This document shows positions 53,553 through 63,350 of a stretch of DNA of 64,000 bases, piece after piece. Position 1 is the first letter of the stretch, and each line of letters begins with the position of its first letter. The notes beneath the pieces were generated by a model. The model saw nothing but the letters and a program-made list of their open reading frames with translations, did no database searches and was not told the origin of the DNA. The translations under genes and the position numbers were made by a program. The stretch comes from Halalkalibacter urbisdiaboli (GTDB lineage Bacteria > Bacillota > Bacilli > Bacillales > Bacillaceae_D), in contig NZ_MVJM01000002.1 of assembly GCF_002156385.1 (NCBI RefSeq), positions 969,919 to 1,033,918 on the forward strand, written 5' to 3'.

Positions 53553-53654
53553 ACTCCGTTCACTTCTCCTTGTAATTTTGATTGAACAAATATTACGTAT
53601 ATACAAAACAAGATATCTATTCAATTCTCCTTAGGATAATTTCATCCATATTTA

Positions 53655-54977
53655 CTACTTTCTTTTATTTGATTGCACAATGTGGTTTCTTTTTACGTAG
53701 TAGACATATGAGAAAAGAATAAATAACACATGTAAATATTGTAGTTTATGCCTGATTGCTGTTCCAACGTTAGAATCAATAGATGCATTCGCAGCTATCC
53801 CAATCATTAAAAAAGCAAGTATAAATAAAAGTTGTATTTTCTTTTCAGTAGAAATAAAAGCCCTTCTAAAATTTAATAGTATAAATAAAGAAATTAATAA
53901 CAGAAATGAACTTTCTAAAAATGAAAGAAATTGTGTTAAGTCTGTAACAGTCCAAATAAAAGGTGTGTACATAAAATAGAAAATCCTTATCGGTGAATAA
54001 AGTAATATATCAAACCAACTATTATAAGTCATCCATTCCAAATATAGTGCTTCTCCTTTTGTTCTCCAACTCATTTCTCTCACAAAATAATCCAAACTAA
54101 CTTTATCTAAAAATCCACTTAAACTGAGAAATACAAAGATTGTAAAGACGGAAATTATTGATAATTGAATGATTACCGGCACTAATAATTTATTTGACTT
54201 TTTAACGGATAAATATAAATAAAAAGGAGCTATTGATACTAAATTTAATAAAGCATTTTGTTCCCTTATTAATGCATTTAAAAGTAATAAGAGGAAGCAG
54301 AAAAAAAGATGCTTTAGATTTGAATTATCCATCCACTTAATAAATTCATACATTAATAGTACTATTAGCAACGTACTCAATGAATCTCGCATATGCATTG
54401 CTGAAAAAAGAATGTGTGTTGGCCAGAAGGTCATTATTAACAAACCAATAACAGCAACTTGATTATTACTAAATAACTTTAGTGCCATTTTATAGACAAA
54501 AACTAATGTTATAGTTCCAAAAATGACATTTGCAAGCATCATATAAATTGGATTATATCCAAAAACAAAATAAACAAAAGTAGTAAGCAAAGTATAGTAT
54601 TTAACATTAGTCCCAGTATTTGTATCTAAGTTTAAAATCCCTTTTTTCCAATCATCTAACAAATAATAGGATATTTCATGCCACTGAGTATCAAAGGCAT
54701 ATGGGAGGATATCATAAATTGCGATTAATAACAGCACTAATATTCTTAAAACATATCCAATTAAAACTATTTTAAACACTCTTTTAGGTGCAATATAATA
54801 TACTAATAAAAATCCTAAAAATATTATTAATAATATAAAAAATGCATCTTTTACAGAAGATACCGAGTGCTTATAAAAAATAGAATTATATATAAGATCG
54901 ATATTAGATAATAATCCTATAGCAATTGATAACGTAATTATCATTAGTAAACTTAAAAGTTTTTTTCTAGTAAACAT
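53655..54977 (-). CDS. Multi-pass membrane protein, GT-C or polymerase-like
   Basis: The 440-residue protein has about 11-12 hydrophobic helices. A loop with DTQWHEISYYLLDDW after the third helix and MHMRDSLSTLL and NALIREQNALL downstream recalls GT39/GT83-type glycosyltransferases and EpsG-type polymerases. It may polymerise the repeat unit or transfer a lipid-linked sugar outside the membrane. A named family was not recognised. It abuts the flippase gene, whose stop codon is directly adjacent, so both are co-translated. A Wzy role is a guess from gene order. Confidence 0.55.
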   Translation of the reverse strand: MFTRKKLLSLLMIITLSIAIGLLSNIDLIYNSIFYKHSVSSVKDAFFILLIIFLGFLLVYYIAPKRVFKIVLIGYVLRILVLLLIAIYDILPYAFDTQWHEISYYLLDDWKKGILNLDTNTGTNVKYYTLLTTFVYFVFGYNPIYMMLANVIFGTITLVFVYKMALKLFSNNQVAVIGLLIMTFWPTHILFSAMHMRDSLSTLLIVLLMYEFIKWMDNSNLKHLFFCFLLLLLNALIREQNALLNLVSIAPFYLYLSVKKSNKLLVPVIIQLSIISVFTIFVFLSLSGFLDKVSLDYFVREMSWRTKGEALYLEWMTYNSWFDILLYSPIRIFYFMYTPFIWTVTDLTQFLSFLESSFLLLISLFILLNFRRAFISTEKKIQLLFILAFLMIGIAANASIDSNVGTAIRHKLQYLHVLFILFSYVYYVKRNHIVQSNKRK

Positions 54978-56348
54978 TTACAACACCTTATTCTTTTTAA
55001 ATGAAGGTAAATACCATGTTGGAAATTTGAATTTCTTGTATGCAAAATATGAAGATGAGATATCCCTTATGGCGTTACTAACAAAAGTTGCTATGGCCGC
55101 CCCAAGTAAATCATATATTGGAATTAAAATTGCATTTGTTAGTATATTAATTACCAATGTTATTATTAGTATTCTATTAGTTATCTTTTCGTGTCCTGTC
55201 ATATTTAATAGTTGAAAAACAAGACCTATACAACTCCTTATTAATTGGCTAGAACACAAAATAATTAAAACCAAATACGCTTTTTCAAACTCATCTCCGT
55301 AGATACCTAGTATATCTTTAGAGAACACAACCAATATAATGAGTATAGGTACTGAACTCCAAAATGTAAATTTCGCAGAATTCTTCACAGTATTTTTAAG
55401 TTCAATAATTTGATTATTCCAAAACAACTCTGAAAATTTAGGTGTAATAACAGTGTGAATACCGATTAAGGAAAAATTTATTAAAAATGATAACTGTAAA
55501 CAAACAGTATAAACACCTACTGATGAAGAATCCAAGAATGAAGCGATCATTAGAGAGTCAGTCCAACCAGCCAAAAACAACATTGAGGATGTAAGAAACA
55601 TTGGGACAGTAATTTTTAAGATTTCCTTAACACTAAAATTATCCTTTTGTTGAATTAAACCATTCCTTCTTACATTTTTTCTTTTAATTTTCCACCCTAT
55701 TGGCAAAATAAACAACGAACCAACAATCAATGCTAATAAAAAAGTAAGAATGGAAAGGTTGTCTGTTTTTATATTTAGTGTAATTACAGTTAGCAAAAAA
55801 AATAAAATAAGAACCCTGTGTAATAAATTGTCAAATAAAATTGATAATCCAATAGATTTAAATCCTCTTAAAACAACAGAATAGTATTTAGAAAAAATTA
55901 TTAAAGGAGAAATTATTATAAATAAATAAAATAAAAAGTCTTTCTGCAAACCGCTAAAAAAACTTTCTAATAATATACTAGAAATTATCAATAATATTAC
56001 TATAAGAATTGCACTCCAAATCCCCAAGACAATAACTGATTTATTTAAAATGTTATGCAATCTATAAATAAGGTGATTTTTATTATATTGGGGAATAAAT
56101 CTTAATAACCCAGTGTCTAAACCAAGTAATCCAATGATCACTATTAAGTTATAAAAAACCAAAAATAAGCTAAAAATACCAAGTTCTTCAGAACCTAAAT
56201 TTTTCGCAATAATAAAATTAATAATATAGAGCGAGCTAAAACTAAAAAACTTTAAAATAAAAGTAGTTATGCTAGAAAGGATAATTTCATTTTTCCTTAA
56301 TAATTTTATGCTCTCCATAAATTTGTAAGATATATAAAACACTCCCAA
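54978..56348 (-). CDS. Wzx-type polysaccharide flippase
   Basis: The protein has about 14 hydrophobic helices and the RfbX/Wzx look: NIIAKNLGSEELGIFSLF near 50, LGLDTGLLRFIPQY and GAAIATFVSNAIRDI near the C-terminus. It moves the lipid-linked repeat unit to the outer face. The start is doubtful: the first TTG (56348) and the ATG at 56318 (MESIKLLRK) both lack an ideal ribosome site; only GGGAG lies between them. The gene is very AT-rich. It is followed by the polymerase-like gene without a gap. Confidence 0.88.
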   Translation of the reverse strand: MGVFYISYKFMESIKLLRKNEIILSSITTFILKFFSFSSLYIINFIIAKNLGSEELGIFSLFLVFYNLIVIIGLLGLDTGLLRFIPQYNKNHLIYRLHNILNKSVIVLGIWSAILIVILLIISSILLESFFSGLQKDFLFYLFIIISPLIIFSKYYSVVLRGFKSIGLSILFDNLLHRVLILFFLLTVITLNIKTDNLSILTFLLALIVGSLFILPIGWKIKRKNVRRNGLIQQKDNFSVKEILKITVPMFLTSSMLFLAGWTDSLMIASFLDSSSVGVYTVCLQLSFLINFSLIGIHTVITPKFSELFWNNQIIELKNTVKNSAKFTFWSSVPILIILVVFSKDILGIYGDEFEKAYLVLIILCSSQLIRSCIGLVFQLLNMTGHEKITNRILIITLVINILTNAILIPIYDLLGAAIATFVSNAIRDISSSYFAYKKFKFPTWYLPSFKKNKVL

Positions 56349-56504
56349 GTCTTTATATTACTTTGATCTATAACCTAAACGAAGAAATACATCTATTTTT
56401 ATAGTATTATCATCATTATCCTTATAAAAATTTGTTTTCTCTGAACAAATGAATTTAGGCTAACAACACATCAATCCAAATATTATATAAAGGATACGTA
56501 TTTT

Positions 56505-57596
56505 TTATTTTTTTAGCAAATCCATGTAAGCATTTATGACTATGTTTCTGTCAAATTCTCTTTCAACTTTATTTCTGCCTGCTAAGCCCATATGCTTTTT
56601 AGATTCAAAATCCAATATTAAGAGTTTCTCAACTTGTGCTATTAAATCAATCGAATTTCCAGTTTCGAACAAATATCCAGTCACTCCATCATCTACTACA
56701 TCTTTTGAACCATTAATATCTGATGCAATGCAAATCCTGCCCAATGCTGCTGATTCCAATAAGACATTTGGCACTCCTTCACCACCATGTGAGGGCAAGA
56801 TTGTACAATGACACCTTTTAATCCATGACTTAATATCCTTTTGAAATCCTAAATATTTTATAATTCCTCTTTTACTATAGGTATCAATAATATCCTTATA
56901 CTTTTCTTCTTCAATAAATCCTGCAATAAAAAAGTTTGTCTTTGGATACCGTTCTTTAATTACCTTAGCGCACTCAAGGTACTGATCTATCCCTTTTAAT
57001 TCCATTATTCTTCCTATGAAAATAAAATTAACCTCATCTTCAGAAGGCAAATCACACAGTGGATATTGTTCTAAGTTTACTCCTGAACCAGGTAGCATTG
57101 CATAATTGTTATTTATCATTTTATTTTCAACAAAAAAATCTTTATCCCCACTATTTTGAAAAAATACTTTATAAGACCTCTTTAGGGAAACTTTATACAG
57201 CATTTTTGCTATTAAACTAACAGTATTTGCTTTTAAGAAAGTTGCACCTGTACCTGTAATATTACTAACTTGTTTATTGTTCGTAAGATTAGATGCTATA
57301 CATCCATATATATTAGGTTTAATTGTATATGAGAAAATAATATCGGGTTTTAACCGTTTCATAATCTTAATATAATTTAAAACAAGACGAATATCCCTTA
57401 TAGGATTTACACCTCGTCGGTCTACAGGGGTAATAATAATTTTACATCCTAAATCACTAAAAAAAGTATTATCGTTAGATTCTGGGATGGAAATAAATAC
57501 ATCATGCCCATCCTCGATTAATTTAACAATTAATTCCTTTCTAAAGTTATATAATGTAATAAAATGATTTGATAGAATCAATATTCTCTTTCCCAT
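56505..57596 (-). CDS. GT4-family glycosyltransferase
   Basis: The 363-residue enzyme is a retaining GT-B glycosyltransferase of GT4: N-terminal HFITLYNFRKELI and NITGTGATFLK, and C-terminal FIGRIMELKGIDQYL and the EX7E-like SHGGEGVPNVLLESAALG. It adds one sugar of the repeat unit; the donor is unknown. It resembles the GalNAc/FucNAc/GlcNAc transferases of capsule loci such as CapM. The ATG has GTAGGT about ten bases upstream. It is in the main minus-strand operon. Confidence 0.88.
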   Translation of the reverse strand: MGKRILILSNHFITLYNFRKELIVKLIEDGHDVFISIPESNDNTFFSDLGCKIIITPVDRRGVNPIRDIRLVLNYIKIMKRLKPDIIFSYTIKPNIYGCIASNLTNNKQVSNITGTGATFLKANTVSLIAKMLYKVSLKRSYKVFFQNSGDKDFFVENKMINNNYAMLPGSGVNLEQYPLCDLPSEDEVNFIFIGRIMELKGIDQYLECAKVIKERYPKTNFFIAGFIEEEKYKDIIDTYSKRGIIKYLGFQKDIKSWIKRCHCTILPSHGGEGVPNVLLESAALGRICIASDINGSKDVVDDGVTGYLFETGNSIDLIAQVEKLLILDFESKKHMGLAGRNKVEREFDRNIVINAYMDLLKK

Positions 57597-57608
57597 TTTA
57601 AACTTTAC

Positions 57609-58496
57609 CTACTTTCTTTTAAGATACTCCTCAACTTCTCTTGCTATCCCAATATCGAAAGGTTCAGGACTATATCTAAAATCTTCTTTTGCTTCTTCGT
57701 GTGAAAAGCAGCGATCTTCACTCATTCGTTGGACTTTTTCCACATAATCAACTTTTCCAAGAGTTCCTGTTTTTAAGCATCTAGCTAAAAACACTCCAAA
57801 ATTTAAAGGGAAACTAATGAAGGTTCTATTCTTTCCAAGGCTTTCATTTATCAACTTAAATGCTTCAAGCATTGTAATAGGCTTCTCTCCCGATAAATTA
57901 TATTCTGATCGGGCCTTCTCAACAGGAAGCATAAGAACATTATAATATGCTTTCCCGAGATCCCGTGCATTTACGGGTTGTATTAAACCTTTGCCATGAT
58001 TTATTACTGGAAAGAGTCTAAATCTATCTACCATCTTAATAAATCTACTCATGTTATGATCACATAAATCACCGTAAATCATAGTTGGTCGTAATATTGT
58101 CACCTTTATATCAACAGCCTCAAGTAATTTATAAAGTTCAGCCTCAATAATTTTATATTCCTCTGATGCTATTTTGAATTTTGAATAAATACCGGTAGTA
58201 TGCACACATATAGCTCTCTGTACATTATTATTAATAGCTGCTTTGATAATAGGTATTGTATGTCTGATATTTACGATATGAACTATTGTATCAATACCTT
58301 TCATACATTCATCCAGAAACTGCTTATCCCTTATATCACCGACAACTTTCTCTATATTTAATCCGCTGTCATCTAATAATGAAGTATCAGAAGTATCTCT
58401 AACAATACAGCGAATAGCACCTTCATATTTATTGTTAATAAGTTCTTGTAAAAAGTATCTTCCTGTATGTCCAGTAATCCCTGTGATTAATAGCAT
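57609..58496 (-). CDS. NAD(P)-dependent SDR, nucleotide-sugar epimerase-like
   Basis: The 295-residue protein has an atypical SDR NAD motif GITGHTGRYFLQ and the LRPTMIYGDLCD block of extended SDRs. The usual YxxxK pair is not clear (EEYKIIEAEL may be it), so the reaction is uncertain. Relatives in capsule loci reduce or epimerise UDP-amino-sugars. It lies between the priming transferase and the GT4 gene with short spacers. It probably makes the sugar used by one of them. Confidence 0.75.
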   Translation of the reverse strand: MLLITGITGHTGRYFLQELINNKYEGAIRCIVRDTSDTSLLDDSGLNIEKVVGDIRDKQFLDECMKGIDTIVHIVNIRHTIPIIKAAINNNVQRAICVHTTGIYSKFKIASEEYKIIEAELYKLLEAVDIKVTILRPTMIYGDLCDHNMSRFIKMVDRFRLFPVINHGKGLIQPVNARDLGKAYYNVLMLPVEKARSEYNLSGEKPITMLEAFKLINESLGKNRTFISFPLNFGVFLARCLKTGTLGKVDYVEKVQRMSEDRCFSHEEAKEDFRYSPEPFDIGIAREVEEYLKRK

Positions 58497-58514
58497 TTCA
58501 ACACCTCTAATATT

Positions 58515-59153
58515 CTATTTACTTTCTGAAGAACCGGGCAACTTAGTTCCAGTAATTTCTTCACTTTTTCTATTCCCACCTTCAACAACCCCATCACCCT
58601 TCAAAACACTTACGATGGTCAAAAAGAAGCACTTAGTATCCATCCAAAAATTAAGCTTTTCCACATATTCCCCGTCCAACTTCGCCTTCACCTCAATTGG
58701 AAGTTCATCTCTACCATTAACCTGCGCCCAACCAGTAAGACCAGGTGGAACATCATTAGCACCATACTTATCACGTTCGGCTATCAAATCATACTGATTC
58801 CATAATGCCGGTCTTGGACCAATAATACTCATTTGACCCACAAAGATATTCCAAATTTGAGGTAGCTCATCAAGAGAAGTCTTTCTCAAGAACTTACCCA
58901 TTTTAGTAATGTATTGTTCTGGATTTTCTAATAAATGAGTTGGAGTGTCCTTAGGCGTATCTATTCTCATAGTACGGAACTTTAAAATGTTGAAGTGTGT
59001 CTTGTTAATTCCCACACGTTTTTGCTTAAATAGCACTGGCCCTCTTGAATCTAATTTAATTGCAATAATAAGAATTAAGTAGACAGGCGATAAAACAATA
59101 AGTCCGATCAAAGAAAGAATAATATCTATTAACCTCTTAACCCTTAAATACAT
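58515..59153 (-). CDS. Priming sugar-phosphate transferase (PglC/EpsL type)
   Basis: This is a polyprenyl-phosphate sugar-1-phosphate transferase that starts the repeat unit on undecaprenyl phosphate. The 212-residue protein has an N-terminal reentrant membrane helix (about 8-33), KFRTMRIDTPKDTPTH, the catalytic LRKTSLDELPQIWNI, and MSIIGPRPAL, plus LTGWAQVNGR. Small size and this motif set match PglC, EpsL and TuaA. It overlaps the acetyltransferase gene by 17 bases. In EpsHIJK-type or bacillosamine pathways the same neighbours occur. Confidence 0.92.
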   Translation of the reverse strand: MYLRVKRLIDIILSLIGLIVLSPVYLILIIAIKLDSRGPVLFKQKRVGINKTHFNILKFRTMRIDTPKDTPTHLLENPEQYITKMGKFLRKTSLDELPQIWNIFVGQMSIIGPRPALWNQYDLIAERDKYGANDVPPGLTGWAQVNGRDELPIEVKAKLDGEYVEKLNFWMDTKCFFLTIVSVLKGDGVVEGGNRKSEEITGTKLPGSSESK

Positions 59154-59693
59154 TCAACTTACCCCCAATTTCATAACTAGTTCTTTTTATTTGATTTTCA
59201 ACGGTATAAATCATTCCAATATCTAACTTTTTTAGTCGCTCCACATTACTGTGCGCTTTAATAATTGCACCAGTATTTATATGTGAATACTCTCCAACAA
59301 CACTGTCATGATCTATTAATGCACCTATACTAATGATACAGCCCTTCTCTATTATTACATTGGTATTAACAACTGCTTTAGCACATATTATGGAGCCAAT
59401 TGAAATGCTAGCGGAAGGACTTATAAAAGATGTTGGATCAATCAGAAATGGAACCTGAAACCCGCTTCCATCAATTCTTCTATCCACTTCAGTCTTAGCT
59501 CATTGCTCCCAAATGCAACAAAAGCATAGTTGTAGCCGTTAATAAACTTTTTATAATCATTACACTTTCCAATTTCTGTATCAGAATTGTCATCTAAGAA
59601 ATCTATTCTTGCAAAATAATCCATCGCAACTGCAGTTTCTTTAACTACTCTTCCATGACCACCAGCACCCAGTATAAGTAAATTTTTATTCAA
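59137..59693 (-). pseudogene. PglD/EpsM-like acetyltransferase with a frameshift
   Basis: The first part starts ILGAGGHGRVVKETA (PglD/NeuD nucleotide-sugar binding domain) and the second is a left-handed beta-helix acetyltransferase (IDPTSFISPSASISIGS, ISIGALIDHDSVVGEYSHI). Between them the frame changes at about 59458-59463 in the run GGGTTT: ELMEAGF ends one frame and GFQVPFLIDPTS continues the other, so a single base is missing. The product would acetylate an amino-sugar nucleotide. The C-terminal end lacks the usual PAK tail, ending in GGKLNVFKG. With the priming transferase downstream this resembles a bacillosamine-type module. Confidence 0.85.
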
Positions 59694-60077
59694 AGAAAAT
59701 CAGCTCCATTTTCACTTCTTTAGTAGCTTAGTATTTAATTAGAAACAAAACTTTCCAACCAACTACTAAACCACTAAAATTGTTATCTACTTCTGATACT
59801 CACCTCGTAATATCTATTCAATCAATCAACTAAATACGAATTAGATATTCACTTCTTTAAGGCCCTTACAAGTTTCTTCCTATTATATATACCATTCAAT
59901 CAATCTCTAAATCTCACAAAAAAGCCCAAAACCCTTATCCCTCAAGGTTTCTAGCATTCAATCTAACCATGATACTCAGTTCCCTACCACCATTCAATAT
60001 TTAAATAACCAAACAACCCACTCCTACTACATCATCGCAAACACAACATAATAAGAGTGGGATAAACGGTCATTATT
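59694..60077. other. AT-rich intergenic region, no gene
   Basis: No frame with a ribosome site was seen in these 380 bases. Short repeats of ATTCAATCAATC (near 59815 and 59891) occur. It must hold the promoter of the downstream acetyltransferase-to-epimerase operon, unless readthrough from galU supplies it. Confidence 0.5.
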
Positions 60078-60420
60078 TTATAGGAACGGAACATCTTCTC
60101 CGTCATCTTCATCTTCTGATGGGATGGAACTACATTTAACAGCACCCTCGATATACACCATTTCACATTCAATTTGGCAAAGGACTTCATTATACCCTTC
60201 TAAAAATTGAGTGAAAAGCACATCAGAGTGATCAAGTTTTTATCAGTAAATAAATAGATTTTATAGCTTTTATCTACTTCTAACAAATTTGTTTTACAAA
60301 CTTCTATTTTCGCTTTTTCTAAATGGTGTATCACAGCAGGGATGGTGATCGCTGAGAGGATTCCTACTATTGTAACAACAAAAGTACGACCAGTGTCATT
60401 CCTCTTTGGTTTACTTGGGA
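60078..60420 (-). pseudogene. Decayed type IV pilin-like gene
   Basis: Reading the minus strand gives GILSAITIPAVIHHLEKAK, the hallmark of the pilin/pseudopilin N-terminal helix, then a frame change after TDKN, and then HSDVLFTQFLEGYNEVL and a C-terminal ending EDDGEDVPFL with TAA at 60078-60080. The prepilin leader with its Gly-Phe cleavage site is damaged (TGRTFVVTIVG). It therefore cannot make a normal pilin. I found no other pilus genes here. Confidence 0.65.
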
Positions 60421-60472
60421 TTTTTACAGTTTCGCTTCATAGCTATACCTACCAAGATTCAGAGGATTTCTC

Positions 60473-61354
60473 CTACTTCACAGCCATCTTTCCCATTACA
60501 CTCTCTAAATACTCTAACAACTCATCTCTCAACTCGGGATTTTGCAGAGCAAATTCAATTGTTGTTTTTACATAGCCCATCTTCTCTCCAACATCATAGC
60601 GGTCGCCTTCATATGCATAGGCAAATACACGTTGGATTTCGTTTAATTTTTGAATGGCATCGGTTAGCTGAATTTCGCCACCTGCTCCGATTTCTTGTTG
60701 CTGAAGGAACATAAAAATTTCTGGAGTTAGGATGTACCGTCCCATGATTGCTAGATTTGATGGAGCTGTTCCTTGTGCTGGTTTTTCGACAAATTGGTTA
60801 ACACTGTACCGTCTTCCAGTAGCTGTAATCGGATCAACAATTCCATATCGATGTGTTTCGCTATCAGGAACCTTCATGACACCAACGACAGATGAAAGGG
60901 TTTCTTCGTATTGTTCGATAAGCTGCTGTAAGCAAGGCTTTTCTGCTTGTACGATGTCGTCGCCTAGTAATACGGCAAATGGTTCGTCTCCGATAAATTT
61001 TCGCGCGCACCAAACGGCATGGCCTAAGCCTCTAGGTTCTTTTTGACGGATGTAATGAATGTCGACCATTTTTGATGAGTGTAGTACTTTTTCTAGGAGA
61101 TCGGTCTTGCCTTTTTCAAATAGGTTTTGCTCTAGTTCAAATGCATGATCAAAGTGGTCTTCAATCGCACGTTTTCCTTTTCCTGTTACGATGATAATGT
61201 CTTCGATGCCGGATTCAATGGCTTCTTCGACAATATATTGAATGGTCGGTTTATCGACGATTGGTAGCATTTCTTTCGGCATTGCCTTTGTTGCTGGTAG
61301 GAATCTAGTTCCGAGGCCAGCTGCTGGGATGATCGCTTTTCTTACCTTCTTCAT
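60473..61354 (-). CDS. galU: UTP-glucose-1-phosphate uridylyltransferase
   Basis: The enzyme makes UDP-glucose from UTP and glucose-1-phosphate. The 293-residue protein has the nucleotide-binding [19 protein letters not shown] (GxGTRxxPxTK), [21 protein letters not shown] and [13 protein letters not shown]. It equals B. subtilis GtaB/YngB in size. The ATG has AGGAGTG seven bases upstream. UDP-glucose feeds the ugd gene at the end of the cluster. A terminator lies between it and the CapD-type gene upstream, so it may also have its own promoter. Confidence 0.95.
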   Translation of the reverse strand: MKKVRKAIIPAAGLGTRFLPATKAMPKEMLPIVDKPTIQYIVEEAIESGIEDIIIVTGKGKRAIEDHFDHAFELEQNLFEKGKTDLLEKVLHSSKMVDIHYIRQKEPRGLGHAVWCARKFIGDEPFAVLLGDDIVQAEKPCLQQLIEQYEETLSSVVGVMKVPDSETHRYGIVDPITATGRRYSVNQFVEKPAQGTAPSNLAIMGRYILTPEIFMFLQQQEIGAGGEIQLTDAIQKLNEIQRVFAYAYEGDRYDVGEKMGYVKTTIEFALQNPELRDELLEYLESVMGKMAVK

Positions 61355-61381
61355 CCGTTCACACTCCTAGTTTCATTTAGT

Positions 61382-61416
61382 AAAAATGGAATACCCCTCT
61401 CCAAAAGAGCTATTCC
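61382..61416 (-). terminator. Terminator between the CapD-type gene and galU
   Basis: The arms GGAATA-CTCT / AGAG-TATTCC with a small internal loop are followed on the minus strand by five T. It lies 13 bases after the CapD-type gene stop. Confidence 0.7.
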
Positions 61417-61428
61417 CTCTGTATAAAC

Positions 61429-63261
61429 TTATTTTACTGCAGTTAACTTCCTCAACCCGCCTACTCGAAAGTTCGCAATATCCAATAGCTCTTGTCGCAG
61501 CACTTCACGGCTTTGACCTTGAAACCTTTCCACCAAATCAAACGTGACATTAATATTAACGGGTGGTGTCTTCCCGCGGTAAATCATTGGATATACTTGT
61601 TCGTCGTGAACCTCGTCTTTGCCGAGAAGCTCTTCAAACATTTTTTCACCTGGGCGCATGCCCGTGAATGTAATCGGAATCTCTTCCTCTGTATAACCTG
61701 ATAGTTTAATAAGATTACGCGCTAAGTCGACAATTTTTACTGGTTCGCCCATATCAAGAACGAAGACTTCTCCACCTTGTGCAAGGGCACCGGCTTGCAG
61801 GACAAGACGGGATGCTTCGGGGATCGTCATGAAATAACGGACCATGTCTGGATGGGTGACAGTTACGGGCCCTCCGCTTTTAATTTGGTCTTTGAATAAT
61901 GGAATGACACTGCCACGGCTGCCAAGGACGTTACCGAAACGAACAGCGACAAAGCGTGTATCGCTAATCATGTCCATATGCTGAATGACCATTTCGGCAA
62001 TTCGCTTTGTTGCGCCCATTACACTTGTTGGGTTTACGGCTTTGTCGGTTGAAATCATCACAAAGGTGTTTACGTTTGTGGCACTCGCAGCTTCTGCAAC
62101 ATTTCTCGTACCTATGACATTATTCTTAACGGCTTCTTCCGGATTTCGTTCCATTAATGGTACGTGTTTATGGGCAGCGGCATGGAAGACAGTATGCGGC
62201 TTTCTGCTGTTCATAATTGAAAACATTTTATCCCTATCTTGGACGTCTGCAATTTCGGTTGAGATGTTTAAGTCTGGAAGTGTTCTTCTTAGTTCCATTT
62301 CAATCGAATAAATGCTATTTTCACCGTGTCCAAGTAAGACTAATTCTTTCGGTGTAAAGCGGGCGATTTGACGACAAACCTCTGAACCGATGGACCCACC
62401 TGCACCTGTTACAAGAATGGTCTTTCCCGTAATATAATCAGCGATGCCGTCGATGTCTAGCTTAACTGGCTCGCGTCCGAGTAAGTCTTCTACTTCAACG
62501 TCACGGAATTGGTTGACAGAGACGTTGCCGAGCATTAAATCCTCGATACGTGGGAGGATTTGTGTTTTCACTTTTGTTTTTGAGCATTCCTGAAAAATGT
62601 AATTAAGTTCTTGGCGGTTAAGTGATGGAATCGCAATGACGATGTGCTCGACATTGTGTGCTTCTACTAGAAGCTTAATTTGTTTTACGTTTCCTAAGAC
62701 CGGGATTCCCATAATTTCAAGATGGAGTTTATGAACATCATCATCTGCAAATCCTATCGGGTCTAGCTCTGAATCATTTGTCAGCTTTAATTGACGAGCA
62801 ATCATCGTTCCTGCATTACCAGCACCAATGATGAGGGTGCGTTTTCCACTTGGTTGGTTTGGAACATGAGTACTCATATAGGAATCGCGATAGAGTCGCC
62901 ATGAAAAGCGTGAACCACCGATGAGTAAAATGTGTATCATCCATGTAATAGCTAGTGTTCGAAATGAAATGTCTTGAATCATCGCAAATTGGGCAAGTGC
63001 TGTTAAAACGATTGAAAATGAGACAGCTTTAAAGATAGCCGATAATTCGTTAATACTGGCATATTGCCATACCCGTTTATATAGCTTGTACTTATAAGCA
63101 AAAAAATGATGACTTGTTAGGAGAACGAGTGAGCTTACTAATAGCACAAGCGTGAACGGATTCTTTGTTGGCATAAGTAAGAAATAGCTTATGTAAATCG
63201 AGAACAGGACGATAAACGAGTCGATAAATATAAGCGAAGCGATTCTTTTTTTATAGGTCAT
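61429..63261 (-). CDS. CapD/EpsC-type membrane nucleotide-sugar 4,6-dehydratase
   Basis: The 610-residue protein has four N-terminal membrane helices (about 8-120), a CoA-binding-like Rossmann domain (about 140-250, LIIGAGNAGTMIARQL) and a second SDR domain (about 280-560) with TGAGGSIGSEVCRQIA and STDKAVNPTSVMGATKR, where Met replaces the usual catalytic Tyr as in CapD/PglF/EpsC dehydratases. It probably forms UDP-4-keto-6-deoxy-HexNAc from UDP-GlcNAc. ATG 63261 has GGAGGT six bases upstream; seven longer codons are excluded. The EAR-like RNA and terminator hairpins lie just upstream. With the PglD- and PglC-like genes it suggests a diamino-trideoxy sugar (bacillosamine-type). Confidence 0.93.
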   Translation of the reverse strand: MTYKKRIASLIFIDSFIVLFSIYISYFLLMPTKNPFTLVLLVSSLVLLTSHHFFAYKYKLYKRVWQYASINELSAIFKAVSFSIVLTALAQFAMIQDISFRTLAITWMIHILLIGGSRFSWRLYRDSYMSTHVPNQPSGKRTLIIGAGNAGTMIARQLKLTNDSELDPIGFADDDVHKLHLEIMGIPVLGNVKQIKLLVEAHNVEHIVIAIPSLNRQELNYIFQECSKTKVKTQILPRIEDLMLGNVSVNQFRDVEVEDLLGREPVKLDIDGIADYITGKTILVTGAGGSIGSEVCRQIARFTPKELVLLGHGENSIYSIEMELRRTLPDLNISTEIADVQDRDKMFSIMNSRKPHTVFHAAAHKHVPLMERNPEEAVKNNVIGTRNVAEAASATNVNTFVMISTDKAVNPTSVMGATKRIAEMVIQHMDMISDTRFVAVRFGNVLGSRGSVIPLFKDQIKSGGPVTVTHPDMVRYFMTIPEASRLVLQAGALAQGGEVFVLDMGEPVKIVDLARNLIKLSGYTEEEIPITFTGMRPGEKMFEELLGKDEVHDEQVYPMIYRGKTPPVNINVTFDLVERFQGQSREVLRQELLDIANFRVGGLRKLTAVK

Positions 63262-63298
63262 GGATGAACCTCCTTTCAACATGGTTGTTTTTTAGTTG

Positions 63299-63328
63299 TA
63301 AAAAAACAAATCCGCAAAGCGGTTTGTT
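63299..63328 (-). terminator. Leader terminator 3, before the CapD-type gene
   Basis: The stem AACAAACCGC / GCGG(A)TTTGTT with a 3-base loop is followed on the minus strand by seven T. It sits 38 bases before the coding start, a position suited to attenuation. Confidence 0.8.
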
Positions 63329-63350
63329 CCATAGTTTCCTAAACAAGCAC

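Noticed and set aside
60342..60714. Plus-strand frames opposite galU and the pilin remnant
   Set aside because: They are antisense shadows; the minus strand has the protein family similarity.
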